NCBI RefSeq assembly: GCF_001517405.1
Contig: NZ_LN907827.1
Span: forward strand, 448,616-512,615
DNA: 64,000 bases
Direction of reading: 5' to 3'
Source: Duffyella gerundensis
GTDB taxonomy: Bacteria > Pseudomonadota > Gammaproteobacteria > Enterobacterales > Enterobacteriaceae
In this document: positions 40,122 through 51,177 of the stretch, in pieces
How the letters are laid out: each line of letters starts with the position of its first letter
Numbering within the stretch: position 1 is the stretch's first letter
Notes under the pieces: model-generated
Told to the model about the DNA's origin: nothing
Database searches by the model: none
What the model saw: the letters and a program-made list of their open reading frames with translations, nothing else
Translations under genes and position numbers: made by a program

Positions 40122-40523
40122 TTAATCGCGAGGTGAACGTTCGCTGCGCAGCAAGCCTGACGCGCTCTCAGAATAATCGCGCGGCATCTGCACCGGCGCC
40201 TGATCGTTATCCGCTTCCGCTTCGGTCAGTTGATACGCAAAGGGATTTTTCTCACCCGGTAAATTAGGCAGTAAATCGTTCGAACCTTTTGCCATGTGCT
40301 GGTAAAGCTGACGATAATCACGCGCCATATTATCCAGCAGCTCAGCGCTGTGGGCGAAATGATTGGTCAGTTCTTCACGGTAATCTGCTAATTCCGATTT
40401 AGATTTTTCCAGCTCATACTGCAAACTACGCTGCTCGCGCAGCTTCTTGTTGCCGAAGCGCATAGCAACCGCGCCGATAATAATGCCAATCACTAAACCA
40501 ATCAGCCCATATTCCCAGGTCAT
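40122..40523 (-). CDS. zapG: Envelope/division protein ZapG (YhcB)
   Basis: YhcB is an inner-membrane protein with a cytoplasmic coiled coil, linked to the divisome and to coordination of envelope synthesis. The 133-residue protein has one N-terminal helix (about 5-22), a coiled coil (about 30-80) and the C-terminal motif QAPVQMPRDYSE. I chose the ATG at 40523 because it follows GGGAG at the right distance and gives the family start MTWEYG. Confidence 0.93.
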   Translation of the reverse strand: MTWEYGLIGLVIGIIIGAVAMRFGNKKLREQRSLQYELEKSKSELADYREELTNHFAHSAELLDNMARDYRQLYQHMAKGSNDLLPNLPGEKNPFAYQLTEAEADNDQAPVQMPRDYSESASGLLRSERSPRD

Positions 40524-40690
40524 AATGACTCCCATATTGTCTTCGTTGTCCGTAGGGCATACCACAGTGTCACTATAACCGGTAATCTTACCGATGTGGA
40601 ATCCTGCCGCGGTATCGCTTAGTGTAGAACGGCCTTTTTTTCGACGATCAACCTGGCGTTGACCCATTTTTCATGGAAGCAGAGAGCATC

Positions 40691-41818
40691 ATGCATAGCC
40701 CGTCACCTTTAGCGCTTTACGAACAGGCGTTGGCCAGTAATGAATTCAAACCTGATGAGGTTCAACGTGAGGCGATTAGCCGTCTGGACGCGATTCAACA
40801 GGCGTTAGTCGCTTTAAAACCTGCCGATGCTGCGCCTGCAAAAGGGCTGTTTGGTCGGCTAAATAAGTTGATTGGCAAAGAGAAAAGCGCGGCGCAAACG
40901 CCCGTGCGTGGCCTCTATATGTGGGGCGGCGTGGGTCGCGGTAAAACCTGGATTATGGATCTCTTTTTTCAGTCAATTCCTGGCGACCGTAAGCTGCGTT
41001 TGCACTTCCATCGCTTTATGCTGCGCGTGCATCAGGAACTGACGCAGCTGCAGGGCCAGAGCGATCCGCTAAATGTCATCGCCGATCGCTTTAAGGCGGA
41101 AACCGACGTGCTGTGCTTTGATGAGTTCTTTGTCTCTGATATCACCGATGCCATGCTGCTGGGAACGCTCATGGAAGCGCTGTTTGCACGCGGCATCACG
41201 CTGGTTGCCACCTCGAACATTCCGCCAGACGATCTCTACCGCAACGGCCTGCAGCGCGCGCGTTTTCTGCCAGCCATTGAACAGATCAAGCAGCACTGCG
41301 ACATCATGAACGTTGATGCCGGCATCGATTATCGCCTGCGTACGCTGACCTCGGCGCATTTATGGAATGCGCCACTGAACGAGGCGAGCGCAAAAGAGAT
41401 GGATCGAATGTTTAAAGCGCTTTCCGGCGGCGGACGGGAAGAAGCGCCAGTGCTGGAGATCAATCATCGCGCGATGCCGACCAAAGGGGTTCGTGAGGGC
41501 GTGCTGGCGATCGATTTTGTCACGCTTTGCGGGGAAGGGCGCAGCCAGCATGATTACATTGAGCTGTCGCGGCGTTTTCACAGCGTGCTGCTGTTTGATG
41601 TGCCGGTGATGATTTATAAAACCGAAGATCAGGCGCGCCGCTTTCTGGCGCTGGTGGATGAATTCTATGAACGCCACGTAAAACTGGTCGTCGCCGCGGA
41701 AAGCTCGCTGTTTGAAATCTATCAGGGTACGCGGCTGAAATTTGAGTATCAGCGTTGCGTATCGCGTCTTCAGGAGATGCAAAGCGAAGAGTATTTGCGC
41801 CTGCCGCATCTGCCCTGA
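40691..41818 (+). CDS. zapE: Cell-division ATPase ZapE
   Basis: ZapE is an AFG1-like AAA+ ATPase that associates with the Z-ring under stress and low oxygen. The 375-residue protein has the P-loop GGVGRGKT at 79-86, Walker B VLCFDEFFV and a sensor stretch TLVATSNIPPD. An ATG six codons earlier (40673) exists, but AGAGAG sits correctly before 40691 and the E. coli protein starts at the equivalent point. It is divergent from zapG. Confidence 0.93.
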   Translation: MHSPSPLALYEQALASNEFKPDEVQREAISRLDAIQQALVALKPADAAPAKGLFGRLNKLIGKEKSAAQTPVRGLYMWGGVGRGKTWIMDLFFQSIPGDRKLRLHFHRFMLRVHQELTQLQGQSDPLNVIADRFKAETDVLCFDEFFVSDITDAMLLGTLMEALFARGITLVATSNIPPDDLYRNGLQRARFLPAIEQIKQHCDIMNVDAGIDYRLRTLTSAHLWNAPLNEASAKEMDRMFKALSGGGREEAPVLEINHRAMPTKGVREGVLAIDFVTLCGEGRSQHDYIELSRRFHSVLLFDVPVMIYKTEDQARRFLALVDEFYERHVKLVVAAESSLFEIYQGTRLKFEYQRCVSRLQEMQSEEYLRLPHLP

Positions 41819-41858
41819 AATGCCGCGGCAGAAAGGTATAAATTAAACGCAGAAAAGG

Positions 41859-41888
41859 TTCGATCTTTAGCACCGACTTCCCTATAAT
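41859..41888 (+). promoter_or_regulatory. Likely rplM-rpsI promoter
   Basis: A perfect -10 TATAAT (41883-41888) is preceded at 18 bp by TTCGAT. GC-rich sequence follows. A leader of about 165 nt then runs to rplM. In E. coli L13 autoregulation has been proposed; the leader here has no fold I can define by eye. Confidence 0.55.
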
Positions 41889-42057
41889 CTTGCGACCCCA
41901 CGTTACGACATCAGTTTTTTTCCCAAAACTCGATGTGCTCCGGTAACTCTATCCGAAGGGGTGGGCTTGCTGGTCAAGATGGTCGTGTGAGCCTCAACCG
42001 TTTATTCAAGCGTTTGGGATTTCACCAACGTGTAACTTAATTTGGGTAAGCTTTTAG

Positions 42058-42894
<837 letters not shown>

Positions 42895-42923
42895 TAATTC
42901 CTGCTTCGGCAGAGGATTGTTAC

Positions 42924-42950
42924 GAAAAACCCGCTTCGGCGGGTTTTTTT
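42924..42950 (+). terminator. rplM-rpsI terminator
   Basis: AACCCGC and GCGGGTT form the stem with a TTCG loop, followed by seven T. It is a typical strong terminator 30 bp after rpsI. Confidence 0.95.
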
Positions 42951-43216
42951 ATGCACGCAGCAAAAACGCTAACCTGCTGAATCTAAAGGCACTGTGTGTG
43001 GCCTGCCGCGCAAATATTGCGTGCCGCGCCCACAACGTACTTAAAATCTGGTAAACTCTCTGTCACTTTGCGCCCGCTTAGCCCGTCTGCTGAATACAAA
43101 CGTCCTGTCAGGATAGGGGACAGCAGCAACCCGGCTGCGTGCGGTGATGTCAAGCAGGTTACCTGCCTTATGGCTGGCTACTCGCAGTACTTTTCTGGAT
43201 AAACTTGGAGGTTTTC
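42951..43216. other. rpsI-sspA intergenic region
   Basis: This 266-bp region holds no supported gene. A -10-like TAAACT near 43043 is a possible sspA promoter, but no clear -35 goes with it. Confidence 0.4.
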
Positions 43217-43858
43217 ATGGCTGTCGCTGCCAACAAACGTTCGGTAATGACGCTGTTTTCTGGTCCGACTGACATTTTCAGCCATCAGGTACGTATCGTA
43301 CTGGCTGAGAAAGGTGTCAGCGTAGAGATCGAGCAGGTTGAAACGGATAATCTGCCGCAGGATCTGATTGACCTCAATCCGTATCGCACCGTGCCAACGC
43401 TGGTAGATCGTGAGCTGACCCTGTATGAATCACGCATCATCATGGAATACCTTGATGAGCGTTTTCCGCATCCACCGTTGATGCCGGTTTATCCGGTTGC
43501 GCGTGGCGAGAGCCGTCTGATGATGCATCGCATCGAGCAAGACTGGTATAGCCTGATGCGCCTTGTCGTTAACGGTTCGGCGCAGGAAGCAGAAGGCGCG
43601 CGTAAGCAACTGCGTGAAGAGCTGTTGGCTATCGCGCCACTGTTTGCACGCACGCCATACTTCATGAGCGAAGAGTTCAGCCTGGTTGACTGCTACCTTG
43701 CACCGCTGCTGTGGCGTTTGCCGCAAATGGGCATTGAGCTAGTCGGTACCGGCTCGAAAGATCTGAAAGGCTATATGAATCGTGTGTTTGAACGTGATTC
43801 TTTCCTCGCTTCTCTGACTGAAGCTGAACGTGAAATGCGCCTGCAAGCCCGAGGCTAA
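43217..43858 (+). CDS. sspA: Stringent starvation protein A
   Basis: SspA binds RNA polymerase and alters gene expression in starvation and acid stress; it also lowers H-NS. The 213-residue protein has a glutathione-S-transferase fold without the catalytic residue. It is close to E. coli SspA (VMTLFSGPTDIFSHQVR, then a C-terminal helical domain with FSLVDCYLAPLLWRLP). The ATG at 43217 follows TTGGAGG. sspB begins 4 bp after the stop. Confidence 0.97.
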   Translation: MAVAANKRSVMTLFSGPTDIFSHQVRIVLAEKGVSVEIEQVETDNLPQDLIDLNPYRTVPTLVDRELTLYESRIIMEYLDERFPHPPLMPVYPVARGESRLMMHRIEQDWYSLMRLVVNGSAQEAEGARKQLREELLAIAPLFARTPYFMSEEFSLVDCYLAPLLWRLPQMGIELVGTGSKDLKGYMNRVFERDSFLASLTEAEREMRLQARG

Positions 43859-43862
43859 TGCT

Positions 43863-44360
43863 ATGGATATGACGCAACTTACCGCTCGTCGTCCCTATTT
43901 GCTGCGTGCATTCTATGAATGGCTGCTGGATAACCAGCTGACGCCACATCTGGTCGTGGATATCAATCTGCCAGGCGTGCTGGTGCCGCTGGAATATGCG
44001 CGCGATGGTCAAATCGTATTGAATATCGCGCCACGCGCCGTCGGCAACCTTGAGTTGGGCAACGACGATGTGCGTTTTAACGCGCGCTTCGGCGGCGTGC
44101 CGCGTCAGGTGACCGTACCGTTGGCGGCCGTGATGGCAATTTATGCGCGTGAAAACGGAGCCGGAACGATGTTTGAACCGGAACCGGCTTACGAAGGCGC
44201 TGATGAGCTGGATCATGATACGGCTCAGGATGAAACCGTAATGTCTGTGATTGATGGCGATAAGCCTGACGATGCGGGCAGTAACGAAGACGATCATTCT
44301 GATGACGAGCCGCCGCCGCCGCGCGGTGGTGGACGACCGGCACTGCGTGTCGTGAAATAA
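43863..44360 (+). CDS. sspB: ClpXP adaptor SspB
   Basis: SspB binds ssrA-tagged proteins released from stalled ribosomes and delivers them to ClpXP. The 165-residue protein has a conserved substrate-binding domain (about 1-112), then an acidic flexible linker. It ends in the ClpX-binding tail GGGRPALRVVK. The start MDMTQLTARRPYLLRAF matches the family. It is translationally close-coupled to sspA. Confidence 0.97.
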   Translation: MDMTQLTARRPYLLRAFYEWLLDNQLTPHLVVDINLPGVLVPLEYARDGQIVLNIAPRAVGNLELGNDDVRFNARFGGVPRQVTVPLAAVMAIYARENGAGTMFEPEPAYEGADELDHDTAQDETVMSVIDGDKPDDAGSNEDDHSDDEPPPPRGGGRPALRVVK

Positions 44361-44387
44361 AAAACGGACCTTAGGGTCCGTTTTTTT
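44359..44387. terminator. Bidirectional sspB/gltD terminator
   Basis: AAACGGACC and GGTCCGTTT form the stem, with T-runs on both strands. It lies between convergent sspB and gltD. Confidence 0.93.
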
Positions 44388-44437
44388 ATGGCCTTTATCC
44401 GCAGATTTGGGCGACGCACTCGCCGCCCGTGAACATA

Positions 44438-45865
<1,428 letters not shown>

Positions 45866-48800
45866 TTACTGCGCTTGCACCCGCAGCTCTGCTGCGGAAC
45901 GACTACGGTGACCCAACAATGCTTTAACATCACTGGACTTCGGTTTAACCAGAGCAAACTTCGCTGACCATGCATGCCAGTTGGCGAGGATCTCTTCACC
46001 GCGTGAAGATCCGGTCTGCTGGACGTGCTCGGTAATCAGGCCGCGCAGATGCTCTTCATGAATCGCCAGATCATCCACGCTCAGCACTTCCACCAGCTCG
46101 GCGTTTACGCGCTTGCGGAATTCGCCATCTTCATCCAGCACATAGGCAAAACCACCGGTCATACCTGCGCCAAAGTTAACGCCGGTGCGACCCAGCACGC
46201 AGACAATGCCGCCGGTCATGTATTCACAACCGTTATCGCCAATGCCTTCCACCACGGTAATGGCGCCAGAGTTACGTACGGCGAAGCGCTCACCGGCACG
46301 CCCTGCAGCAAACAACTTGCCGCCAGTTGCGCCATACAGGCAGGTGTTGCCCGCGATAGTCGCTTCATGGCTACGGAAAGCTGAGCCAACCGGTGGGCGA
46401 ATGGCTAACATGCCGCCCGCCATACCTTTACCGACATAGTCATTGGCATCACCGGTAAGCGTCAACTCTACGCCGCCCGCATTCCAGACGCCGAAGCTCT
46501 GGCCGGCCGTGCCAGAAAAATGTGCCTTGATCGGATCGGCAGCCAGGCCCTGATCGCCATGCAATGCGGCAATCGCACCGGACAATGTCGCGCCTACCGA
46601 ACGGTCGGTGTTGCGAATATCAAAGTAAAACGTTTTGCTCTGCTTCGCTTCAACATACGGCAGCGCCTGATCGTGCAACGCTTTGTTTAGCACACCATTA
46701 TCAAAAGGCGGGTTACTGCTTTCGGTGCAATATACTGCTTTGCCCGGCATTGGCTCCGCGGTCTTCAGCAGCGCCGACAGATCGAGGTTCTGCTGTTTAG
46801 CGGTAAAACCATCCAGCTCTTTCAACAGATCGGTGCGACCAATCAGATCAACCAGGCGCTTCACGCCCAGTTCCGCCATCAGCTCGCGAGTTTCACGCGC
46901 AATAAACTCAAAATAGTTCGTCACGCGATAAGGCAGGCCGTGGTAATGGTTTTTCCGCAGCTTCTCATCCTGCGTTGCCACGCCCGTTGCGCAGTTGTTG
47001 AGGTGACAAATACGCAGATATTTGCAGCCCAGCGCCACCATCGGACCGGTACCAAAGCCGAAGCTTTCGGCGCCAAGAATGGCTGCCTTAATGATATCGA
47101 GGCCGGTTTTTAAACCGCCATCGACCTGCAGACGGATTTTGTGACGCAGGCCGTTAGCAACCAGCGCCTGCTGGGTTTCGACCAGGCCCAGCTCCCACGG
47201 ACAGCCCGCGTACTTCACTGAACTTAGCGGGCTGGCACCGGTGCCGCCATCATAGCCAGCAATGGTGATCAGATCGGCATAGGCTTTTGCCACGCCGGTG
47301 GCAATGGTGCCAACGCCGGGTTCAGAAACCAGCTTCACCGAAATCATCGCCTTTGGATTGACCTGCTTAAGGTCAAAAATCAGCTGCGCCAGATCTTCGA
47401 TGGAATAGATATCGTGATGCGGCGGTGGCGAAATCAGCGTAACGCCAGGCACGGAATAACGCAGCTTAGCGATATACGGCGTAACTTTATCGCCCGGCAG
47501 CTGGCCGCCTTCGCCAGGTTTTGCACCCTGAGCAACTTTAATTTGAATCACATCGGCATTCACCAGATAGGCTGGCGTAACGCCAAAACGGCCAGAAGCC
47601 ACCTGCTTGATGCGTGACACTTTATTGGTGCCGTAGCGTGCCGGATCTTCACCGCCTTCGCCGGAGTTAGAGTAACCGCCGAGGCTGTTCATCGCTTCAG
47701 CCAACGACTCATGGGCTTCAGGACTCAACGCACCGATCGACATCGCTGCGGTATCAAAGCGTGTGAACAACTCGCTGGCGGATTCCACCTGATCGATGTG
47801 CACCGATTCACCGGAGGATTGCAGCTGCAGCAGATCGCGTAACGCTGCAACCGGACGTTCGTTAACCAGCTTCGCGTAAAGTTCATAATCCGCATACTCG
47901 CCGCTGTTCACCGCTTTTTGCAGCGTGCCAACAACATCCGGGTTATAGGCGTGGTATTCACCGCCATAAACGTATTTCAGCAATCCACCCTGATCCAGCG
48001 GTTTACGCGCCAGCCAGGCACGTTTCGCCAGGTTAACCAAATCCTGCTCAAAGTCAGCGAAGTTCGCACCGCTGATACGGCTGACCACGCCGTTAAAGCA
48101 GATGCCTGAGACATCGGCATGCAGACCCACCGCTTCAAACAGCTTCGAGCAGCGATAAGAGGCGATGGTCGAAATGCCCATTTTGGACATGATTTTGTAG
48201 AGGCCTTTGTTGATGCCGTTACGGTAGTTCAACATCAGGCTGCGGTAATCTTTTTCGATTACGCCGCTGTCGGCCATCTTCGCCAGTGATTCATAGGCGA
48301 GATAGGGATAAATAGCGGTCGCGCCAAAGCCCAGCAGCACAGCGAAATGGTGCGGATCGCGGGCGCTGGCCGTTTCGACAATGATGTTGGCGTCGCAGCG
48401 CAGATTTTTATCCACCAGCCGAGCCTGTACCGCACCGACAATCATCGGTGCCGGAACCGGCAAACGCGTGGCCGAAATCGCGCGGTCAGAGAGCACCAGC
48501 AGTACGGTACCGTTACGCACCATGCTTTCCGCCTGCTCACACAGTTGGTGAATGGTCTGCTCAAGCGACTGCAGCGCCGGATCAAAGGTGCAATCCAGTG
48601 TATCAGCGCGATAGTATTCGCCTTGCATGGTCGTGAGCTGCTGGAAGTCAGAATAGAGCAGGATTGGCGATTTAAAGCTTACGCGATGCGCCTGGCCTTC
48701 TGCTTCACAGAATACGTTCATCTCGCGGCCGATGCTGGTCGCCAGCGACATCACATGATTTTCACGCAGCGGATCGATGGGCGGGTTAGTCACCTGCGCA

Positions 48801-50335
48801 AACTGCTGGCGGAAATAGTCATAGATTATGCGCGGTCGGCTGGAGAGCACGGCAAATGGCGTATCATCGCCCATCGATCCCACCGCTTCCTGACCATTTT
48901 CGCCGAGTACGCGAACAATCGAATCCAGCTCTTCGGCACTGTAACCAAACTGCTTCTGGAAGGTCACCAGCAGGTTGTCATCCAGCTCGCGGCTGCCCAC
49001 CCGATCGTCGGGCAGATCTTCAAACGGCACCAGACGTTTGACGTTTTTCTCCATCCACTCTTTGTAAGGGTGGCGGCTTTTCAGATCGTTGTCGGTTTCC
49101 GCTGAGTGCAGAATACGGCCAGCACGGGTATCGATGACCATCAGTTCGCCAGGGCCAACGCGGCCTTTCTCGATCACTTCATCGGGCTGATAATCCCAGA
49201 TGCCCACTTCCGAGGCGCAGGTAATCAGCTTGTCTTTAGTGATGACATAGCGCGCCGGACGCAGACCGTTACGATCAAGGTTACAGGCCGCATAGCGGCC
49301 ATCGGACATCACGATGCCCGCCGGGCCATCCCACGGCTCCATGTGCATGGAGTTGAAGTCAAAAAAGGCGCGCAGTTCCGGATCCATATCCGGATTATTT
49401 TGCCAGGCTGGCGGCACCAGTAAGCGCATCGCACGGATCAAATCCATGCCGCCGCTCAGGAACAGTTCCAGCATGTTATCCATTGAACTGGAGTCAGAGC
49501 CGGTCTCGTTGACAAAAGGCGCGGCGTTCTGCAGATCGGGAATCAGCGGCGTATCGAATTTATAGGCACGCGCTCGCGCCCAGTGGCGGTTACCGGCGAT
49601 GGTATTGATTTCACCGTTGTGCGCCATGTAGCGGAACGGCTGCGCCAGCGGCCAGCGCGGAACGGTGTTGGTAGAAAAGCGCTGGTGGAACAGGCAAATG
49701 GCCGATTCCAGACGCAGATCCGCCAGATCGAGATAAAAACGCGGCAGGTCGGCGGGCATGCACAGCCCTTTATAAATATTGACCTGATTAGAGAAGCTAC
49801 AGATGTAGAACTCTTTGTCAGCCAGCGCTTCGATGCGTTTTTCGCTGCGACGGCGCGCCATATAAAGGCGGCGCTCCATGTCGCGCGGGCGCCAGCCGGC
49901 CGGAGCATTGATAAACAGTTGTTCAATACGTGGCAGAGAGGAGAGGGCGATTTCACCCAGCACATCTTGATTGGTCGGCACATCGCGCCAGCCCACTACC
50001 GACAGCGTTTCACGCTGAACTTCTTCCTCCACAATGCGGCGGCTCGCCTCAGCCTTTTCCGGATCCTGGTTGAGGAACAGCATGCCAACGGCGTAGTTTT
50101 TTGCCAGGCGCCAGCCTTTCTCTTCGGCCACCACGCGGAAAAAGCGATCGGGTTTCTGTAATAACAGACCACAGCCGTCGCCGGTCTTGCCGTCAGCAAG
50201 GATCGCGCCACGGTGTTGCATACGGGCGAGTGCGTGAATAGCGGTACGCACCACCTTATGGCTAGGTTCGCCTTCTATGTGGGCGATCAGGCCGAAACCA
50301 CAGTTATCCTTTTCAAGGGATTTATCGTACAACAT
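45866..50335 (-). CDS. gltB: Glutamate synthase large subunit
   Basis: GltB makes two glutamates from glutamine and 2-oxoglutarate. The 1489-residue protein has an N-terminal class II amidotransferase domain, whose catalytic Cys12 is exposed after removal of an 11-residue propeptide (MLYDKSLEKDN). A central domain, the FMN/3Fe-4S synthase domain (with CHLNNCATGVATQ) and a C-terminal beta-helix follow. I chose the ATG at 50335 because GGGGAGG lies just upstream. A frame reaching back to 50395 adds 20 residues and resembles the longer E. coli annotation. Confidence 0.96.
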   Translation of the reverse strand: MLYDKSLEKDNCGFGLIAHIEGEPSHKVVRTAIHALARMQHRGAILADGKTGDGCGLLLQKPDRFFRVVAEEKGWRLAKNYAVGMLFLNQDPEKAEASRRIVEEEVQRETLSVVGWRDVPTNQDVLGEIALSSLPRIEQLFINAPAGWRPRDMERRLYMARRRSEKRIEALADKEFYICSFSNQVNIYKGLCMPADLPRFYLDLADLRLESAICLFHQRFSTNTVPRWPLAQPFRYMAHNGEINTIAGNRHWARARAYKFDTPLIPDLQNAAPFVNETGSDSSSMDNMLELFLSGGMDLIRAMRLLVPPAWQNNPDMDPELRAFFDFNSMHMEPWDGPAGIVMSDGRYAACNLDRNGLRPARYVITKDKLITCASEVGIWDYQPDEVIEKGRVGPGELMVIDTRAGRILHSAETDNDLKSRHPYKEWMEKNVKRLVPFEDLPDDRVGSRELDDNLLVTFQKQFGYSAEELDSIVRVLGENGQEAVGSMGDDTPFAVLSSRPRIIYDYFRQQFAQVTNPPIDPLRENHVMSLATSIGREMNVFCEAEGQAHRVSFKSPILLYSDFQQLTTMQGEYYRADTLDCTFDPALQSLEQTIHQLCEQAESMVRNGTVLLVLSDRAISATRLPVPAPMIVGAVQARLVDKNLRCDANIIVETASARDPHHFAVLLGFGATAIYPYLAYESLAKMADSGVIEKDYRSLMLNYRNGINKGLYKIMSKMGISTIASYRCSKLFEAVGLHADVSGICFNGVVSRISGANFADFEQDLVNLAKRAWLARKPLDQGGLLKYVYGGEYHAYNPDVVGTLQKAVNSGEYADYELYAKLVNERPVAALRDLLQLQSSGESVHIDQVESASELFTRFDTAAMSIGALSPEAHESLAEAMNSLGGYSNSGEGGEDPARYGTNKVSRIKQVASGRFGVTPAYLVNADVIQIKVAQGAKPGEGGQLPGDKVTPYIAKLRYSVPGVTLISPPPHHDIYSIEDLAQLIFDLKQVNPKAMISVKLVSEPGVGTIATGVAKAYADLITIAGYDGGTGASPLSSVKYAGCPWELGLVETQQALVANGLRHKIRLQVDGGLKTGLDIIKAAILGAESFGFGTGPMVALGCKYLRICHLNNCATGVATQDEKLRKNHYHGLPYRVTNYFEFIARETRELMAELGVKRLVDLIGRTDLLKELDGFTAKQQNLDLSALLKTAEPMPGKAVYCTESSNPPFDNGVLNKALHDQALPYVEAKQSKTFYFDIRNTDRSVGATLSGAIAALHGDQGLAADPIKAHFSGTAGQSFGVWNAGGVELTLTGDANDYVGKGMAGGMLAIRPPVGSAFRSHEATIAGNTCLYGATGGKLFAAGRAGERFAVRNSGAITVVEGIGDNGCEYMTGGIVCVLGRTGVNFGAGMTGGFAYVLDEDGEFRKRVNAELVEVLSVDDLAIHEEHLRGLITEHVQQTGSSRGEEILANWHAWSAKFALVKPKSSDVKALLGHRSRSAAELRVQAQ

Positions 50336-51177
50336 ATCAGTGAACCTCCCCAGGCTCTGTGGATCCCCATTTCCGACGGCGCTCAGGCGTAGCAAAGAGG
50401 CGCGATTGTTATGACGAAGGGATGGTCACTTCGCTACTCGCCTCTTTCCTGATGGCCTTTTATGTCGGTGTCACAAGTATTGCGGACTTGCTTCAGAGGG
50501 AATCTCAATTACTGCATAATTATGGCGGATGGAACATCCGTCGAGAAAGCTTCCAGCGGATTTCCAACTTATCGGGAAAGCGCACACAGGTCAAATAGCG
50601 ACGTTAATCAGCTGTTTATCGCTCTTTATGTGCGTATGATTTTGATTTTAAAAGTATTTAAGGTGAAATTAGTGGCAATCGAAGGTCTATTTCAATTCAG
50701 TGCATACTGAATCGTCCCACTGTAGTGCAGCGCCGGAATCTCTGCACCATGCTGGTGCTGGCGTGTTTTACAGCATAATACACTGATTAGCTGCGCCGCT
50801 GCCTGCTAACAATCTGTTTTTCACCCAGGCATCGTTTTGAATCAAACTGCGTTTTTGTATTAGTAAAATTAATTACGCAGTGGGTGATTAAAACAGCGAA
50901 AAAGATGAATTTTTATTCGTTCAGGAAATAAGAATCAGGCGCAGGTAACGGCGTTACTGCACAAAAAGAGTGGAATTACAGCGAGATTGCTCACAAACGA
51001 GCGGGTTATCAATGTAAGCGGTCATCATAATTAGTCAAGCCCTTTGTCTCCAGAGCGTTGCCAGCATGCAAACTAAGCCGGCAATGCACTTAAAGAGTGC
51101 AACGGCGCGGGTTTGCGTCAATGGTGCCGATAATAAAATACGCTATGATGGTGACTTGCTTTGAACAGGGATTAATC
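50336..51177. other. Long gltB-arcB intergenic region
   Basis: This is 842 bp without a gene I can support, between divergent gltB and arcB. In E. coli the yhcC gene lies here; I see no remnant of it. The region is A/T-rich. Visible elements are the NtrC-like palindrome at 50743-50759 and a weak hairpin (TTAGC/GCTAA, 50787-50809) followed by CAATCTGTTTTT. Promoters for gltBD and arcB must lie in it. Confidence 0.7.
50743..50759. promoter_or_regulatory. NtrC-like palindrome in gltB-arcB gap
   Basis: TGCACCATGCTGGTGCT matches the NtrC pattern TGCACYA-N4-GGTGCA at all but the last position. It is about 408 bp from gltB and 419 bp from arcB, and I found no sigma54 -24/-12 element with correct spacing in the gap. 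It may be a real NtrC site acting at a distance, or a chance palindrome. Confidence 0.4.

Noticed and set aside
48347..49105. 252-residue open frame opposite gltB
   Set aside because: It is an antisense shadow of a highly conserved gene.
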